Assembly: GCF_003610805.1 (NCBI RefSeq)
Contig: NZ_RAPF01000004.1
Location: 62,001-126,000 of the forward strand
Source of the DNA: Altericroceibacterium spongiae
GTDB lineage: Bacteria; Pseudomonadota; Alphaproteobacteria; Sphingomonadales; Sphingomonadaceae
Direction of reading: 5' to 3'
Length of the DNA stretch: 64,000 nucleotides
Position numbers and translations under genes: made by a program. Shown here piece after piece: positions 16,493-24,238 of this stretch. Under the pieces are notes generated by a model. That model saw nothing but the letters and a program-made list of their open reading frames with translations. It did no database searches and had not been told where the DNA came from. The first letter of the stretch is position 1. Each line of letters opens with the position of its first letter.

Positions 16493-17458
16493 GTGGCAAA
16501 GCTCCGTATCCTTGTGACCCGTCGCTGGCCGGAAGCTGTCGAACAGGAACTGGCGGAGGATTATGACGTCACTTTCAATGAAAGTGACAAACCGCTCGAT
16601 CAGTCGACACTGGCCAGTGCGATGAACGAATATGATGTGCTGTGCCCCACTGTTTCAGACCGGATCGATGCGGATGTTATTGCCGGGGGCGATCGTGTGA
16701 AACTGCTTGCCAATTATGGGGTCGGTTTCGATCATATCGCGCTCGAAGCAGCGCGTGCAAAAGGCATAGCGGTGACCAATACACCGGGCGTGCTAACCGA
16801 TGCCACAGCCGATCTCACCATGACATTGCTGTTGATGGCAACGCGGCGTGGCGGAGAAGGGGAGCGCGAAGTGCGCGCCGGGCAATGGACTGGCTGGCGG
16901 CCCACGCATCTGCTCGGCTCCTCATTGCATGGGAAGGTGCTGGGACTGGTCGGTTTCGGGAGGATTGCACAAGCCACGGCTTGCCGGGCACGGGCTTTCG
17001 GCATGAAAATCGCCTATTACGGGCGTCATCCTGCGGACTCCAAATGCGCCTGTGATCTGGATGCCCATTTCTATCCCGATCTCCATGCGTTGCTGCGCGC
17101 TGCCGATATGGTCTCGCTCCATGTGCCGGGCGGGACACAAACGCGCCATATGATCGATGCTGCGGCGATTAAGGCCATGCGAGAAGGGGCCTATCTGGTG
17201 AATACGGCCCGCGGTGAAGTAGTCGATCATGAGGCATTAGCCGATGCACTGACCGGCGGGCATCTCGCGGGTGCAGGGCTGGATGTATATCCCGAGGAGC
17301 CCAAAGTACCCGAAAGGCTGCTGGCGCTTCCCAATGTCGTGCTGCTGCCGCACCTTGGCAGTGCCACCCGCGAAACCCGTGAAGCCATGGGGCGCAAGGT
17401 GATAGCCAATATTCATGCCTGGGCGACCGGACAGAATCTCCCGGATGCCGTATCATGA
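16493..17458 (+). CDS. D-2-hydroxyacid dehydrogenase, probable glyoxylate/hydroxypyruvate reductase
   Basis: A 321-residue NAD(P)-dependent dehydrogenase of the D-isomer-specific family. The Rossmann segment is GLVGFGRIAQ (151-160) and the catalytic triad is visible as Arg240 (NTARGEVVD), Glu269 (YPEEPKVPE) and His287 (LLPHLGSATRETREAM). The start is GTG with GGAG upstream. The stop overlaps the ATG of a glycerate 3-kinase (ATGA, 17455-17458). That coupling is the main reason to prefer hydroxypyruvate or glyoxylate reduction, giving D-glycerate for the kinase, over other hydroxyacid substrates. Confidence 0.85.
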   Translation: MAKLRILVTRRWPEAVEQELAEDYDVTFNESDKPLDQSTLASAMNEYDVLCPTVSDRIDADVIAGGDRVKLLANYGVGFDHIALEAARAKGIAVTNTPGVLTDATADLTMTLLLMATRRGGEGEREVRAGQWTGWRPTHLLGSSLHGKVLGLVGFGRIAQATACRARAFGMKIAYYGRHPADSKCACDLDAHFYPDLHALLRAADMVSLHVPGGTQTRHMIDAAAIKAMREGAYLVNTARGEVVDHEALADALTGGHLAGAGLDVYPEEPKVPERLLALPNVVLLPHLGSATRETREAMGRKVIANIHAWATGQNLPDAVS

Positions 17459-18339
17459 GGCCGACGATCGAACAGACTGTCGCCCGGCTGATAGAGAGCG
17501 AAGGATTGCCCGCCGATTATGCGAAAACTGTCGATCGCTTCTGGCGTCCGCTGGCGCGTTTTATTGCTGATAGAGCGGAAAACGATGGCCCGCTGCTGGT
17601 CGGAATAAACGGCGCCCAGGGCGCGGGCAAATCTACCGCTTGCCTGTTTTTGCAGCATATTCTCGAAGAACGGCACCGGCTGAAAACCGTTATTCTTTCT
17701 CTCGACGACCTCTATGCAACGCGGGCAGAGCGTGAAGCCATGGCGCGCAGCGTTCACCCGCTCTTCCGCACACGGGGTGTGCCCGGTACGCATGATGTGG
17801 CGCTTGGAACGGCAGTGCTGAAGGGTCTTTTAGCAGGCAAATCAGTGACCTTGCCGCGTTTCGACAAGAGCATGGATGACCGGGCGGAAAAGGGCGTTCC
17901 GGTTTCGGGCCCGGTCGATGTGGTGCTGTTCGAGGGGTGGTGCGTGGGGGCTCGCCCCATGCCCGACATCAGCCTAGCCGAACCGATTAATCGCCTTGAA
18001 GCCGAGGAGGATCCCGATAGTATCTGGCGACACAAGATCAATGAGGAACTGACGGGAGAATATGCCCGTCTGTTCCGCATGATCGATCTGCTCATCATGT
18101 TCAGGGTGCCCGATTTTGAACATGTTCGCGCCAATCGCCGACGGCAGGAAGAGAAACTGGCGGAGCGTAGTCCGGACGGTACGGCGATTATGGGTGAGGA
18201 GGAACTGCTGCGCTTTATCAGCCATTATGAGCGGCTGACCCGCTTTATGCTGGAGGAAATGCCGGGGCGGGCGGATGTCACGTTCGAGCTGGATGACCGG
18301 CAGACACCCAAAAGCCTGCCTGCGGTGCTTGAGAGCTGA
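17455..18339 (+). CDS. D-glycerate 3-kinase (GLYK-type P-loop kinase)
   Basis: A 294-residue kinase of the phosphoribulokinase/uridine-kinase fold. The Walker A is GINGAQGAGKST (50-61), followed by the ILSLDDLY segment after strand 2 and the FEGWCVGARP segment typical of plant-type glycerate kinases. It would phosphorylate D-glycerate to 3-phosphoglycerate and so return C2/C3 overflow products to central metabolism. It is translationally coupled to the upstream 2-hydroxyacid dehydrogenase. The pairing of reductase and kinase on one message supports the assignment. Confidence 0.82.
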   Translation: MRPTIEQTVARLIESEGLPADYAKTVDRFWRPLARFIADRAENDGPLLVGINGAQGAGKSTACLFLQHILEERHRLKTVILSLDDLYATRAEREAMARSVHPLFRTRGVPGTHDVALGTAVLKGLLAGKSVTLPRFDKSMDDRAEKGVPVSGPVDVVLFEGWCVGARPMPDISLAEPINRLEAEEDPDSIWRHKINEELTGEYARLFRMIDLLIMFRVPDFEHVRANRRRQEEKLAERSPDGTAIMGEEELLRFISHYERLTRFMLEEMPGRADVTFELDDRQTPKSLPAVLES

Positions 18340-18363
18340 GTGCAGGCCCCTTATCTGTTGCTC

Positions 18364-18774
18364 ATGCCTCTTCACATGACCAAGATCGCTTACGGGATCG
18401 ACCATCCTCAGGAACTGGCTGACCGGCTGGCCATGCGGGCGCAGGAGTGGGGTGGCGAAGCGCGGATTGTGACGCGCTATCTCCCCAAGCGTCATGAAGA
18501 AATGCTCGACGGTTCGCTCTACTGGATCATGGATCATGTGCTGGTGGCGCGCTCTCCCATCCTCGGCTTCGAACAGCGCAAGGAGGATGGGCGCTGGTGG
18601 ATCCGGCTCGATCCGGAGCTGATCCCGGTTGAAGGTCAGCCCAAACGGGCTCATCAGGGCTGGCGCTATCTCGAAGCCAGGGATGCACCGCGCGATTTGC
18701 CTTCAGGAGCAGTGGGCGATGATGTCATACCCGGTAAATTACTGAACGAATTGCATCGTCTGGCGCTGATTTAG
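18364..18774 (+). CDS. DUF1489 family protein
   Basis: A roughly 136-residue cytosolic protein of a conserved alphaproteobacterial family without known function. Recognisable parts are the MPLHMTKIAYGID start, VTRYLPKRHEEMLDGSLYWIMDHVLVARSPILGFE and the DPELIPVEGQPKRAHQGWRYL segment. The ATG at 18364 is chosen because family members begin in this way; a GTG frame opening at 18340 is also possible. It follows the glycerate kinase closely and converges with the alcohol dehydrogenase gene 10 bases away. Confidence 0.8.
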   Translation: MPLHMTKIAYGIDHPQELADRLAMRAQEWGGEARIVTRYLPKRHEEMLDGSLYWIMDHVLVARSPILGFEQRKEDGRWWIRLDPELIPVEGQPKRAHQGWRYLEARDAPRDLPSGAVGDDVIPGKLLNELHRLALI

Positions 18775-18784
18775 CGTCCGATTT

Positions 18785-19786
18785 TCAGGGTGCGATCAGC
18801 ACTTTACATTGTTCGGTGCGCTGCTTGAGGCTTTCAAATATTTCGGGCGTGTTATCGAGCGTGACCGTATCGCTTACCAGCAGACGTGGCTGCATGGCAC
18901 CCTGGCTGAGCGCTTCAAGCGCGGCTTCATATTCCTGCCGTGTGAAGAAGGCGCTGGTAACCAGTCGCACTTCCTTGCTCAGCATGGCAAAACTATTGAA
19001 TGTGTCGGGCTTCGTGCACAAGCCGAGCAATAAAATTGTACCTTGCGGTTTCACCTGCTCAACACCTTGCGCGATCAGGCCGGGCACACCGACACATTCG
19101 AAGACGATATCGGCTTTGCCACCCAGGCATTGTTCGGCACTCGCGACCGGGTTTTCCGGATCGACCACGAAAATATCGGCGCCCATATCGAGCGCACGGC
19201 TACGTTGATAGTCAGTCAGATCCTGTACCGCCACAGAGGCAGCGCCGAAACGTTTAGCCCAGAATGCAACCGCCAGACCGATAGGACCCGCACCGAGGAT
19301 CAGCACCTTGTCTCCGGTTTTCAGGCCCGACAGATTGACGCCGTGCAGCGCGACGGCAAGCGGTTCAATGATGGCTCCGTCGGCAATCGAGACATTCTGC
19401 GGCAGTTTTACGCATTGATTGGGGCGGGTCAGCGCATATTCGGCATAGCCACCGCCCTGTAACCCGAAATTACCGCACCATTGCACTTCGCCTCGGCGGC
19501 AATATTCGCAATGGCCGCAACTCATCAGCGGAATGACCGAGACCAGATCGCCGCTTTGCAGCCCGGCGACATTCTTGCCCGTTGCTACCACTTCGCCGGC
19601 AAATTCATGACCAAGCACATCGCCTTTGGAGCAACCATAAGCCGCATCCTCGGTCATATGCAGATCGGATCCGCAAATGCCGCAGCGGCCGACATGCACT
19701 ACAACCTCTCCTTCAGCAGGGACGGGGTCTGGAAGAGTCTCTACCGCAAGCGGCTGGTGCAGACCCTGCATGACGGCCGCGCGCAT
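18785..19786 (-). CDS. Zinc-dependent alcohol/polyol dehydrogenase (threonine/butanediol dehydrogenase type)
   Basis: A 333-residue medium-chain dehydrogenase. It has the catalytic zinc region GRCGICGSDLH with the GHEFAG glutamate, and structural-zinc cysteines in SCGHCEYCRRGEVQWC. The nucleotide-binding turn is LILGAGPIGLAVAFWAKRFGA. The ATG at 19786 is preferred to 19795 because it has GGAAG nine bases upstream and gives the usual MRAAV start. It is the last gene of the five-gene cupin/dehydrogenase operon, starting one base after the stop of the preceding dehydrogenase. Secondary alcohols or diols are likely substrates; exact specificity is not readable. Confidence 0.85.
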   Translation of the reverse strand: MRAAVMQGLHQPLAVETLPDPVPAEGEVVVHVGRCGICGSDLHMTEDAAYGCSKGDVLGHEFAGEVVATGKNVAGLQSGDLVSVIPLMSCGHCEYCRRGEVQWCGNFGLQGGGYAEYALTRPNQCVKLPQNVSIADGAIIEPLAVALHGVNLSGLKTGDKVLILGAGPIGLAVAFWAKRFGAASVAVQDLTDYQRSRALDMGADIFVVDPENPVASAEQCLGGKADIVFECVGVPGLIAQGVEQVKPQGTILLLGLCTKPDTFNSFAMLSKEVRLVTSAFFTRQEYEAALEALSQGAMQPRLLVSDTVTLDNTPEIFESLKQRTEQCKVLIAP

Positions 19787-19787
19787 A

Positions 19788-20909
19788 TCAGGCATCTTCC
19801 GCGATGCGCAGCACAGGTTTCACAACTTTGCCGCTCTCGCTTGCTTCGATGGCTTCATTGATGTCTTCGAAGGGGAAATAGCCGATCAGTTTGTCGAACG
19901 GGAACTGGCCCTCCAAATGATACTCGATCAGCTCGGGCAGGAAATGGTCGATGTCGCTATCTCCGCCGAGAATGCCCATGACGCGGCGACCGCCACCCAT
20001 AAATTCGGCTTCGTTGAACTGGATGAGATCGGCCGGGTCGGAAGCGCCGACCATGCCGACAATGCCCATCGGGGCTAGCAGGCCGAACAGATCCTGAATC
20101 ACCTTATTGATCCCTGTCGTATCGAAAGCGTAGCCCAGTCCCTGGGGGACAAGATTCTTGATCTTGCCCATCGCATCATCCTTTGCATTGAAGCAGTGTG
20201 TCGCCCCCAGCTCTTTGGCCAGTTCCAGCCGGCTTTCATGCATGTCGACCGCAATGATCGGATCGGCGCCGGCGATTTTGGCTGCCATAATGGCGGCGAG
20301 GCCCACAGTGCCCACGCCGACTACAGCAATCGGCAAGCCCTTGCGGACTTTCATGGAATTGAGCACCGCGCCTGCTCCGGTCATCAATCCGCAGCCGATC
20401 GGGGCCAGCCGTTCGAGCGGCAGATCTTTCGCACTATCGGGAACTTTTACCACATTTCGATCATGCGCAATGGCGTGGGTGGCAAAGCTCGACTGGCCGA
20501 AGAAATTGGCATTCATCTTCTCGCCATCCTTCAGCAATGTCGCGCTGCCATCCGGGCGCGCTCCAGACCAGTTTTCCGGGAAAAAATTGTAGCAATAGGT
20601 TGGGGCATCCGCATCGCAACTCGGGCAATGGCCGCAACTGTTGAAGCTCATGACCACGCGGTCTCCGACTTTGGCCGAAGTTACCTCGCTTCCTGTTTCC
20701 TCGACAATTCCGGCTCCTTCATGACCGAGCACAACAGGCAGGGGAACAGGCAATTGCTGATCGCGCACAGCCATATCGGTATGACAGATACCGCAGGCGA
20801 CAATGCGAATGCGCAATTCATCGGGGCGCAGAGCGGCAAGCTCTACATCCTCGATTTTGAAGGGTTCCGAATTGCCGTGACAAATGGCGGCGCGTGCCTT
20901 TGTGGCCAT
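19788..20909 (-). CDS. NAD-dependent zinc alcohol dehydrogenase, aryl/allylic-alcohol type
   Basis: A 373-residue class III-like medium-chain dehydrogenase. The catalytic zinc site is ACGICHTDMAVRDQQ with GHEGAG, and the structural zinc site is NSCGHCPSCDADAPTYC. The nucleotide fold is VVGVGTVGLAAIMAAKIAGADPIIAVD, whose Asp predicts NAD. The overall pattern resembles benzyl-alcohol and geraniol dehydrogenases. The ATG at 20909 matches family starts, with the frame running further upstream into the SDR gene. It lies 16 bases after the SDR stop in the same operon. A substrate with an allylic or benzylic alcohol is an inference. Confidence 0.85.
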   Translation of the reverse strand: MATKARAAICHGNSEPFKIEDVELAALRPDELRIRIVACGICHTDMAVRDQQLPVPLPVVLGHEGAGIVEETGSEVTSAKVGDRVVMSFNSCGHCPSCDADAPTYCYNFFPENWSGARPDGSATLLKDGEKMNANFFGQSSFATHAIAHDRNVVKVPDSAKDLPLERLAPIGCGLMTGAGAVLNSMKVRKGLPIAVVGVGTVGLAAIMAAKIAGADPIIAVDMHESRLELAKELGATHCFNAKDDAMGKIKNLVPQGLGYAFDTTGINKVIQDLFGLLAPMGIVGMVGASDPADLIQFNEAEFMGGGRRVMGILGGDSDIDHFLPELIEYHLEGQFPFDKLIGYFPFEDINEAIEASESGKVVKPVLRIAEDA

Positions 20910-20925
20910 GAATTTATCCTCCAGA

Positions 20926-21777
20926 TCAAAAATCAAGCGGTTTGACAGGCCCAAGCTGCATACCGCCATCAATCATAACGTGCGCACCCGTCATATAGCT
21001 CCCGGCATCCGATGCCAGTAGTAATGCGAGCGGTTTGATCTGATAGGTTTCCGCTACTGCACCGACAGGAACGAGCTCGTCCCACGCCTTCCGTGCAGCC
21101 GGATCTTTCTTGAGCCATCCACCCCCGATATTGGTGACGAAGGGCCCCGGCGCTATGGCGTTGACCCGTATACCGAAGGCAGCCAGCTCATAGGCCATGT
21201 GACGCATGAAGTGCTTTACACCGGCTTTTGCAGGCATATAGGGCACGCCGACAATTGCTTCATTGACTTCTGCCGCATTGGAAGATGTCATGACGATAGA
21301 GCCACCGCGCCGGCCATTGCGTTCTGCATTTTGCTTCATAACGCGTGCCGCTTCCCGAACTGTATGGAAAGCGCCGGTAAGGTTGATCCGGATAGAACGA
21401 TCCCAGCGCTCGGGATCGTATTTGTCGATTTGCCCGTCAGGATTGCGCTTTCCTTCGGGCGTCCAGAACCCATTTCCGGCGTCCCATCCGGCATTGGCGA
21501 AAGCGATGTCGCAACCGCTGAAAGTCTCGACATGCGCGTCGAAAGCGGCGGCTACCTGATCGAGTTGTGCCACATCGCAGCTCTGTGCGCGAGCGACGAA
21601 GCCTTCATCGCGTAGCCGGGCAGCTTCTCTCTCGGCACCATCACCGTCCACATCGGTGAGCGTAACGGAGGCGCCCGCCTCCGCGGCGGCTTCCGCATAG
21701 GCGAGGCCGATCCCGGAAGCGGCTCCGGTAACGAGGGCGGATCGGCCGGTAAGGTCAAACTGATCGAGCGTTTTCAT
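20926..21777 (-). CDS. Short-chain dehydrogenase/reductase
   Basis: A 283-residue classical SDR with the cofactor motif TGAASGIG near residue 17, an acidic residue after strand 2 (TDVDG) that predicts NAD, the NAG-type segment FANAGWD, catalytic Ser in VMTSSNAAEVN and the YMPAK (YxxxK) motif. The ATG at 21777 follows a GGAGG ribosome-binding site by 4 bases. It is the middle gene of the cupin/dehydrogenase operon. The insertion KRNPDGQIDKYDPERWDRSI is typical of SDRs annotated as mycofactocin-coupled or carveol-type enzymes, so a terpenoid or cyclic alcohol substrate is possible but unproven. Confidence 0.85.
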   Translation of the reverse strand: MKTLDQFDLTGRSALVTGAASGIGLAYAEAAAEAGASVTLTDVDGDGAEREAARLRDEGFVARAQSCDVAQLDQVAAAFDAHVETFSGCDIAFANAGWDAGNGFWTPEGKRNPDGQIDKYDPERWDRSIRINLTGAFHTVREAARVMKQNAERNGRRGGSIVMTSSNAAEVNEAIVGVPYMPAKAGVKHFMRHMAYELAAFGIRVNAIAPGPFVTNIGGGWLKKDPAARKAWDELVPVGAVAETYQIKPLALLLASDAGSYMTGAHVMIDGGMQLGPVKPLDF

Positions 21778-21845
21778 AACGCCTCCCACTGAAAAATTAG
21801 CGGCAGAAAAAAGGGAGGAGGCCGGACCAGAACCTCCTTCTTCTA

Positions 21846-22379
21846 TCAGATATAAAGTTGCGGATTGGGTGTGAGGCCATGCTCGCGACAATAGGTTTCA
21901 TAGTGATTCATGAACCACCAGACATCGAGCGTTTCGACAAATGTACCATCTTCGTCATAGAACTCATTGGCACCCTGCATCCAGAACAACGCTTTCATTC
22001 CCTCAGGATCGTCGGTCACCAGCGTGTGTGCCGTACCCGGCGTTTCGGTGATGAATTCACCCGGTTTGCAGACCCAGTCATATTCGAGGTAGCGGAAAGA
22101 CCCTTCCAGCCCCACAGCCCAGACCGGCCCGCGATGCTTATGCGTGCCGATGACACCTGGGCTTTTGATCCACAGAATGTTGCAATAGACATTCTGCCGC
22201 ACATCGAAGGCGAGATGGCGGATAGCGGCGTTATCCCCAAAGGGAACCCAGGGGCTTTCTTCCTCCGATCCACCGATATAGGTGCCCTCCTGGCCACGTC
22301 TGCCAATCAGGCTGCGAAAGGGTTCATGCACATCGACGATCTTGTACGCGCCGGAAGGCGGTGCGGTCATGCTGGCCAT
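21846..22379 (-). CDS. Cupin dioxygenase-like protein (2,4'-dihydroxyacetophenone dioxygenase family), copy 2
   Basis: A 177-residue single cupin protein. The first cupin motif is seen as GVIGTHKHRGPVWAVGLEGSF, giving two metal-binding histidines and a glutamate, and the second as ETPGTAHTLVTD with a further histidine. The family contains a non-haem iron dioxygenase that cleaves the side chain of 2,4'-dihydroxyacetophenone, but also many proteins of unknown activity. It follows its paralogue (22391-22927) after 11 bases and starts with GGAGGCGG well placed before the ATG. The two copies share the order MTAPPS...VPFGDNA..HLAFDVRQN...ILWIKSPGVIGTH and are clearly a tandem duplication. Confidence 0.8.
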   Translation of the reverse strand: MASMTAPPSGAYKIVDVHEPFRSLIGRRGQEGTYIGGSEEESPWVPFGDNAAIRHLAFDVRQNVYCNILWIKSPGVIGTHKHRGPVWAVGLEGSFRYLEYDWVCKPGEFITETPGTAHTLVTDDPEGMKALFWMQGANEFYDEDGTFVETLDVWWFMNHYETYCREHGLTPNPQLYI

Positions 22380-22390
22380 GGTCCGCCTCC

Positions 22391-22927
22391 TCAGACGTAG
22401 AGCTTGGGATTGATAGCGATGCCGTTTTCTTTGCAGTAAGTCTCGTAGTGGTTGATATACCACCACACATCCGTGGTTTCGACGAAGTTGGCATCCGAAT
22501 CGTAAAATTCGATCGGCCCCTGCATCCAGCCGAAGAGCTTGCAACCTTCGGGATGTTCGGTGACGAGCGTATGGCTTTCACCCGGCACTTCGAGAATCAG
22601 GCCGCCGGGCGTCGCTACCCAGTCATATTCGAGATAGCGCACGCTGCCTTCGAGGCAGACCATGGTGATCGTGCCGCGGTGAAGATGTGTGCCGATGACA
22701 CCGGGGCTTTTGATCCACAAGATATTGGAAAACAGATTTTGCCGGACATCGAAAGCAAGATGTTTGATGCAGGCATTGTCGCCGAAGGGGACCCATGGGC
22801 TGTCCACATCGCTCTGTGCATCGATATAACGTCCACCGGGGGAAAGGCGTTCGACCAGTCCGCGATGATTGAAAGGGACATCGACAATTTCCGCTTTGTC
22901 GGACGGAGGAGCCGTCATGGTAGCCAT
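22391..22927 (-). CDS. Cupin dioxygenase-like protein (2,4'-dihydroxyacetophenone dioxygenase family), copy 1
   Basis: A 178-residue paralogue of the next gene, first in the operon. Metal-site residues are retained (GVIGTHLHRGTITMVCLEGSV and EVPGESHTLVTE). Both end in a shared DVWWYINHYETYC-like tail. Sequence differences are concentrated around the cupin barrel mouth (GTITMVCLEG against GPVWAVGLEG), which suggests the copies may handle different substrates or form a heteromer. The ATG at 22927 has GGAG upstream. A 203-base gap separates it from the divergent 2Fe-2S gene and holds a candidate regulatory repeat. Confidence 0.8.
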   Translation of the reverse strand: MATMTAPPSDKAEIVDVPFNHRGLVERLSPGGRYIDAQSDVDSPWVPFGDNACIKHLAFDVRQNLFSNILWIKSPGVIGTHLHRGTITMVCLEGSVRYLEYDWVATPGGLILEVPGESHTLVTEHPEGCKLFGWMQGPIEFYDSDANFVETTDVWWYINHYETYCKENGIAINPKLYV

Positions 22928-23029
22928 ACAGATATTCTCCCATTTTATAGAGCGCCGTTTTGCACGGATTCGTCTCTGTTGTTCCATTTGGCAGACTATG
23001 GATTGCGCCGCTGCGTCGCAAGCTCTTCC

Positions 23030-23057
23030 GACTGATGCAACGGTCGGACTGAGGCAA
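23030..23057. promoter_or_regulatory. Direct repeat between divergent cupin operon and 2Fe-2S gene
   Basis: GACTGATGCAA (23030-23040) and GACTGAGGCAA (23047-23057) differ at one base and are 17 bases apart start to start, close to two helical turns. The first copy also takes part in an inverted repeat TCCGAC/GTCGGA (23027-23048). This is the only structured element seen in the divergent gap and could be the site of a catabolic regulator. Confidence 0.35.
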
Positions 23058-23130
23058 AGAACAGGCCAGATGGTATCATAGGCAATGTGCGTGCTGGCGC
23101 AGTCCCGATGGAACCGCTAAGAAGCAAACC

Positions 23131-23703
23131 ATGCCAGGAATGACCGTCAATGGGCGCCCGGTCCGTTTCGATATGGATCCCGATACGCCTCTGCTCTGGG
23201 CTCTGCGCGATGCCGCCAATCTTACCGGCACCAAATATGGCTGCGGAGTGGGTGATTGCGGCGCCTGTATGGTTCTGGTGGACGGGGAAGCGCTGCGGTC
23301 CTGTCTGGTGACGATCGGGGAAGCCGAAGGGCGGTTCATTACCACGATCGAAGGTCTGGCACGGGATCGGTCGCATCCTGTGCAGCAGGCACTGGTGGCG
23401 GAACAGGCTATTCAGTGCGGTTTCTGTACGCCCGGTATCGTGATGGCAGGGGCCGCTCTGATCGAAAAGAATCGCTCTCCCAGCGAAGAAGAGATTGTCG
23501 CTGCCATTCCCAATCTGTGTCGCTGCGGTGTTTATCCGCGGCTCGTTCGTGCCATTCAGCGGGCGGGCAGGGTCGCATCGCGGCAGGAGCGAATCAGTGC
23601 TGCGCCTGCACCCGGTATCGATGCCAGAGATGCGGCGCGTGCGGTTCCGGCCATGCGGGTCATTCCGGAAGAGGCCGATCGACAGGATGAGGCGACCGAC
23701 TGA
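23131..23703 (+). CDS. Orphan [2Fe-2S] small subunit of a molybdenum hydroxylase (isoquinoline 1-oxidoreductase alpha type)
   Basis: A 190-residue electron-transfer subunit of the xanthine oxidase family. The plant-type cluster uses Cys38, Cys43, Cys46 and Cys58 (YGCGVGDCGACMVLV), and the second cluster Cys96, Cys99, Cys130 and Cys132 (IQCGFCTPG and LCRCGVYPRL). Such subunits normally pair with a large molybdopterin subunit encoded next to them; none is present here, the next gene being arsC. The C terminus extends by about 35 residues beyond typical IorA proteins of about 155. The gene is divergent from the cupin operon. It may serve a large subunit encoded elsewhere. Confidence 0.88.
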   Translation: MPGMTVNGRPVRFDMDPDTPLLWALRDAANLTGTKYGCGVGDCGACMVLVDGEALRSCLVTIGEAEGRFITTIEGLARDRSHPVQQALVAEQAIQCGFCTPGIVMAGAALIEKNRSPSEEEIVAAIPNLCRCGVYPRLVRAIQRAGRVASRQERISAAPAPGIDARDAARAVPAMRVIPEEADRQDEATD

Positions 23704-23769
23704 CATGCCTTGCACTTACATGCTGGCAAGGTCTAACCCCTTGCGTGAAACACAGGAGAAAGCGTTTCG

Positions 23770-24114
23770 ATGAAAGCCACGATCTGGCATAATCCCAATT
23801 GCAGCAAATCCCGCGCTGCGCTTGCAACTTTGCAGGAGCAGGACGGGATCGAACTGACTATCGTGCAATATCTCAAAAATCCACCTTCGCGTGAGAAGCT
23901 TACCCAGCTTTATCGTGATGCCGGCCTCTCACCTGCCGAAGGTCTGCGTCTGACGGGCACCGATGCGAAAGAACGCGGCCTGCCCGATGCCGATGACGAT
24001 ACTGTTCTCGATGCCATGGCGGCGGAACCTAAACTGATCGAACGGCCTCTGGTTGAAACGGAAAAAGGCGTGCGCCTATGTCGTCCGCCAGAGAAAATTC
24101 AGGAAATTCTCTAA
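23770..24114 (+). CDS. arsC: ArsC-family reductase (glutaredoxin-coupled arsenate reductase type)
   Basis: A 114-residue thioredoxin-fold protein. The active-site cysteine is Cys11 in HNPNCSKSRAAL, and the substrate-binding region LIERPLVETEKGVRLCRPPEK contains the conserved Arg-Pro. Members reduce arsenate using glutathione/glutaredoxin. No arsR, arsB or acr3 is nearby, so this could equally be a housekeeping ArsC/YfgD-like reductase. It begins 66 bases after the orphan 2Fe-2S gene; the ATG follows a GGAG of moderate quality. Confidence 0.85.
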   Translation: MKATIWHNPNCSKSRAALATLQEQDGIELTIVQYLKNPPSREKLTQLYRDAGLSPAEGLRLTGTDAKERGLPDADDDTVLDAMAAEPKLIERPLVETEKGVRLCRPPEKIQEIL

Positions 24115-24238
24115 ATAGTTCAATGCAATTCATAGCTTTTGCAGGACCCTGTCCTTGCAAATAAGCGGCATATTTGCGAGTGCCGCTGTCTCGGTTACCG
24201 GCCCTCGCTGGAAGAGGGTGCAATATTAGGAATGTGTT

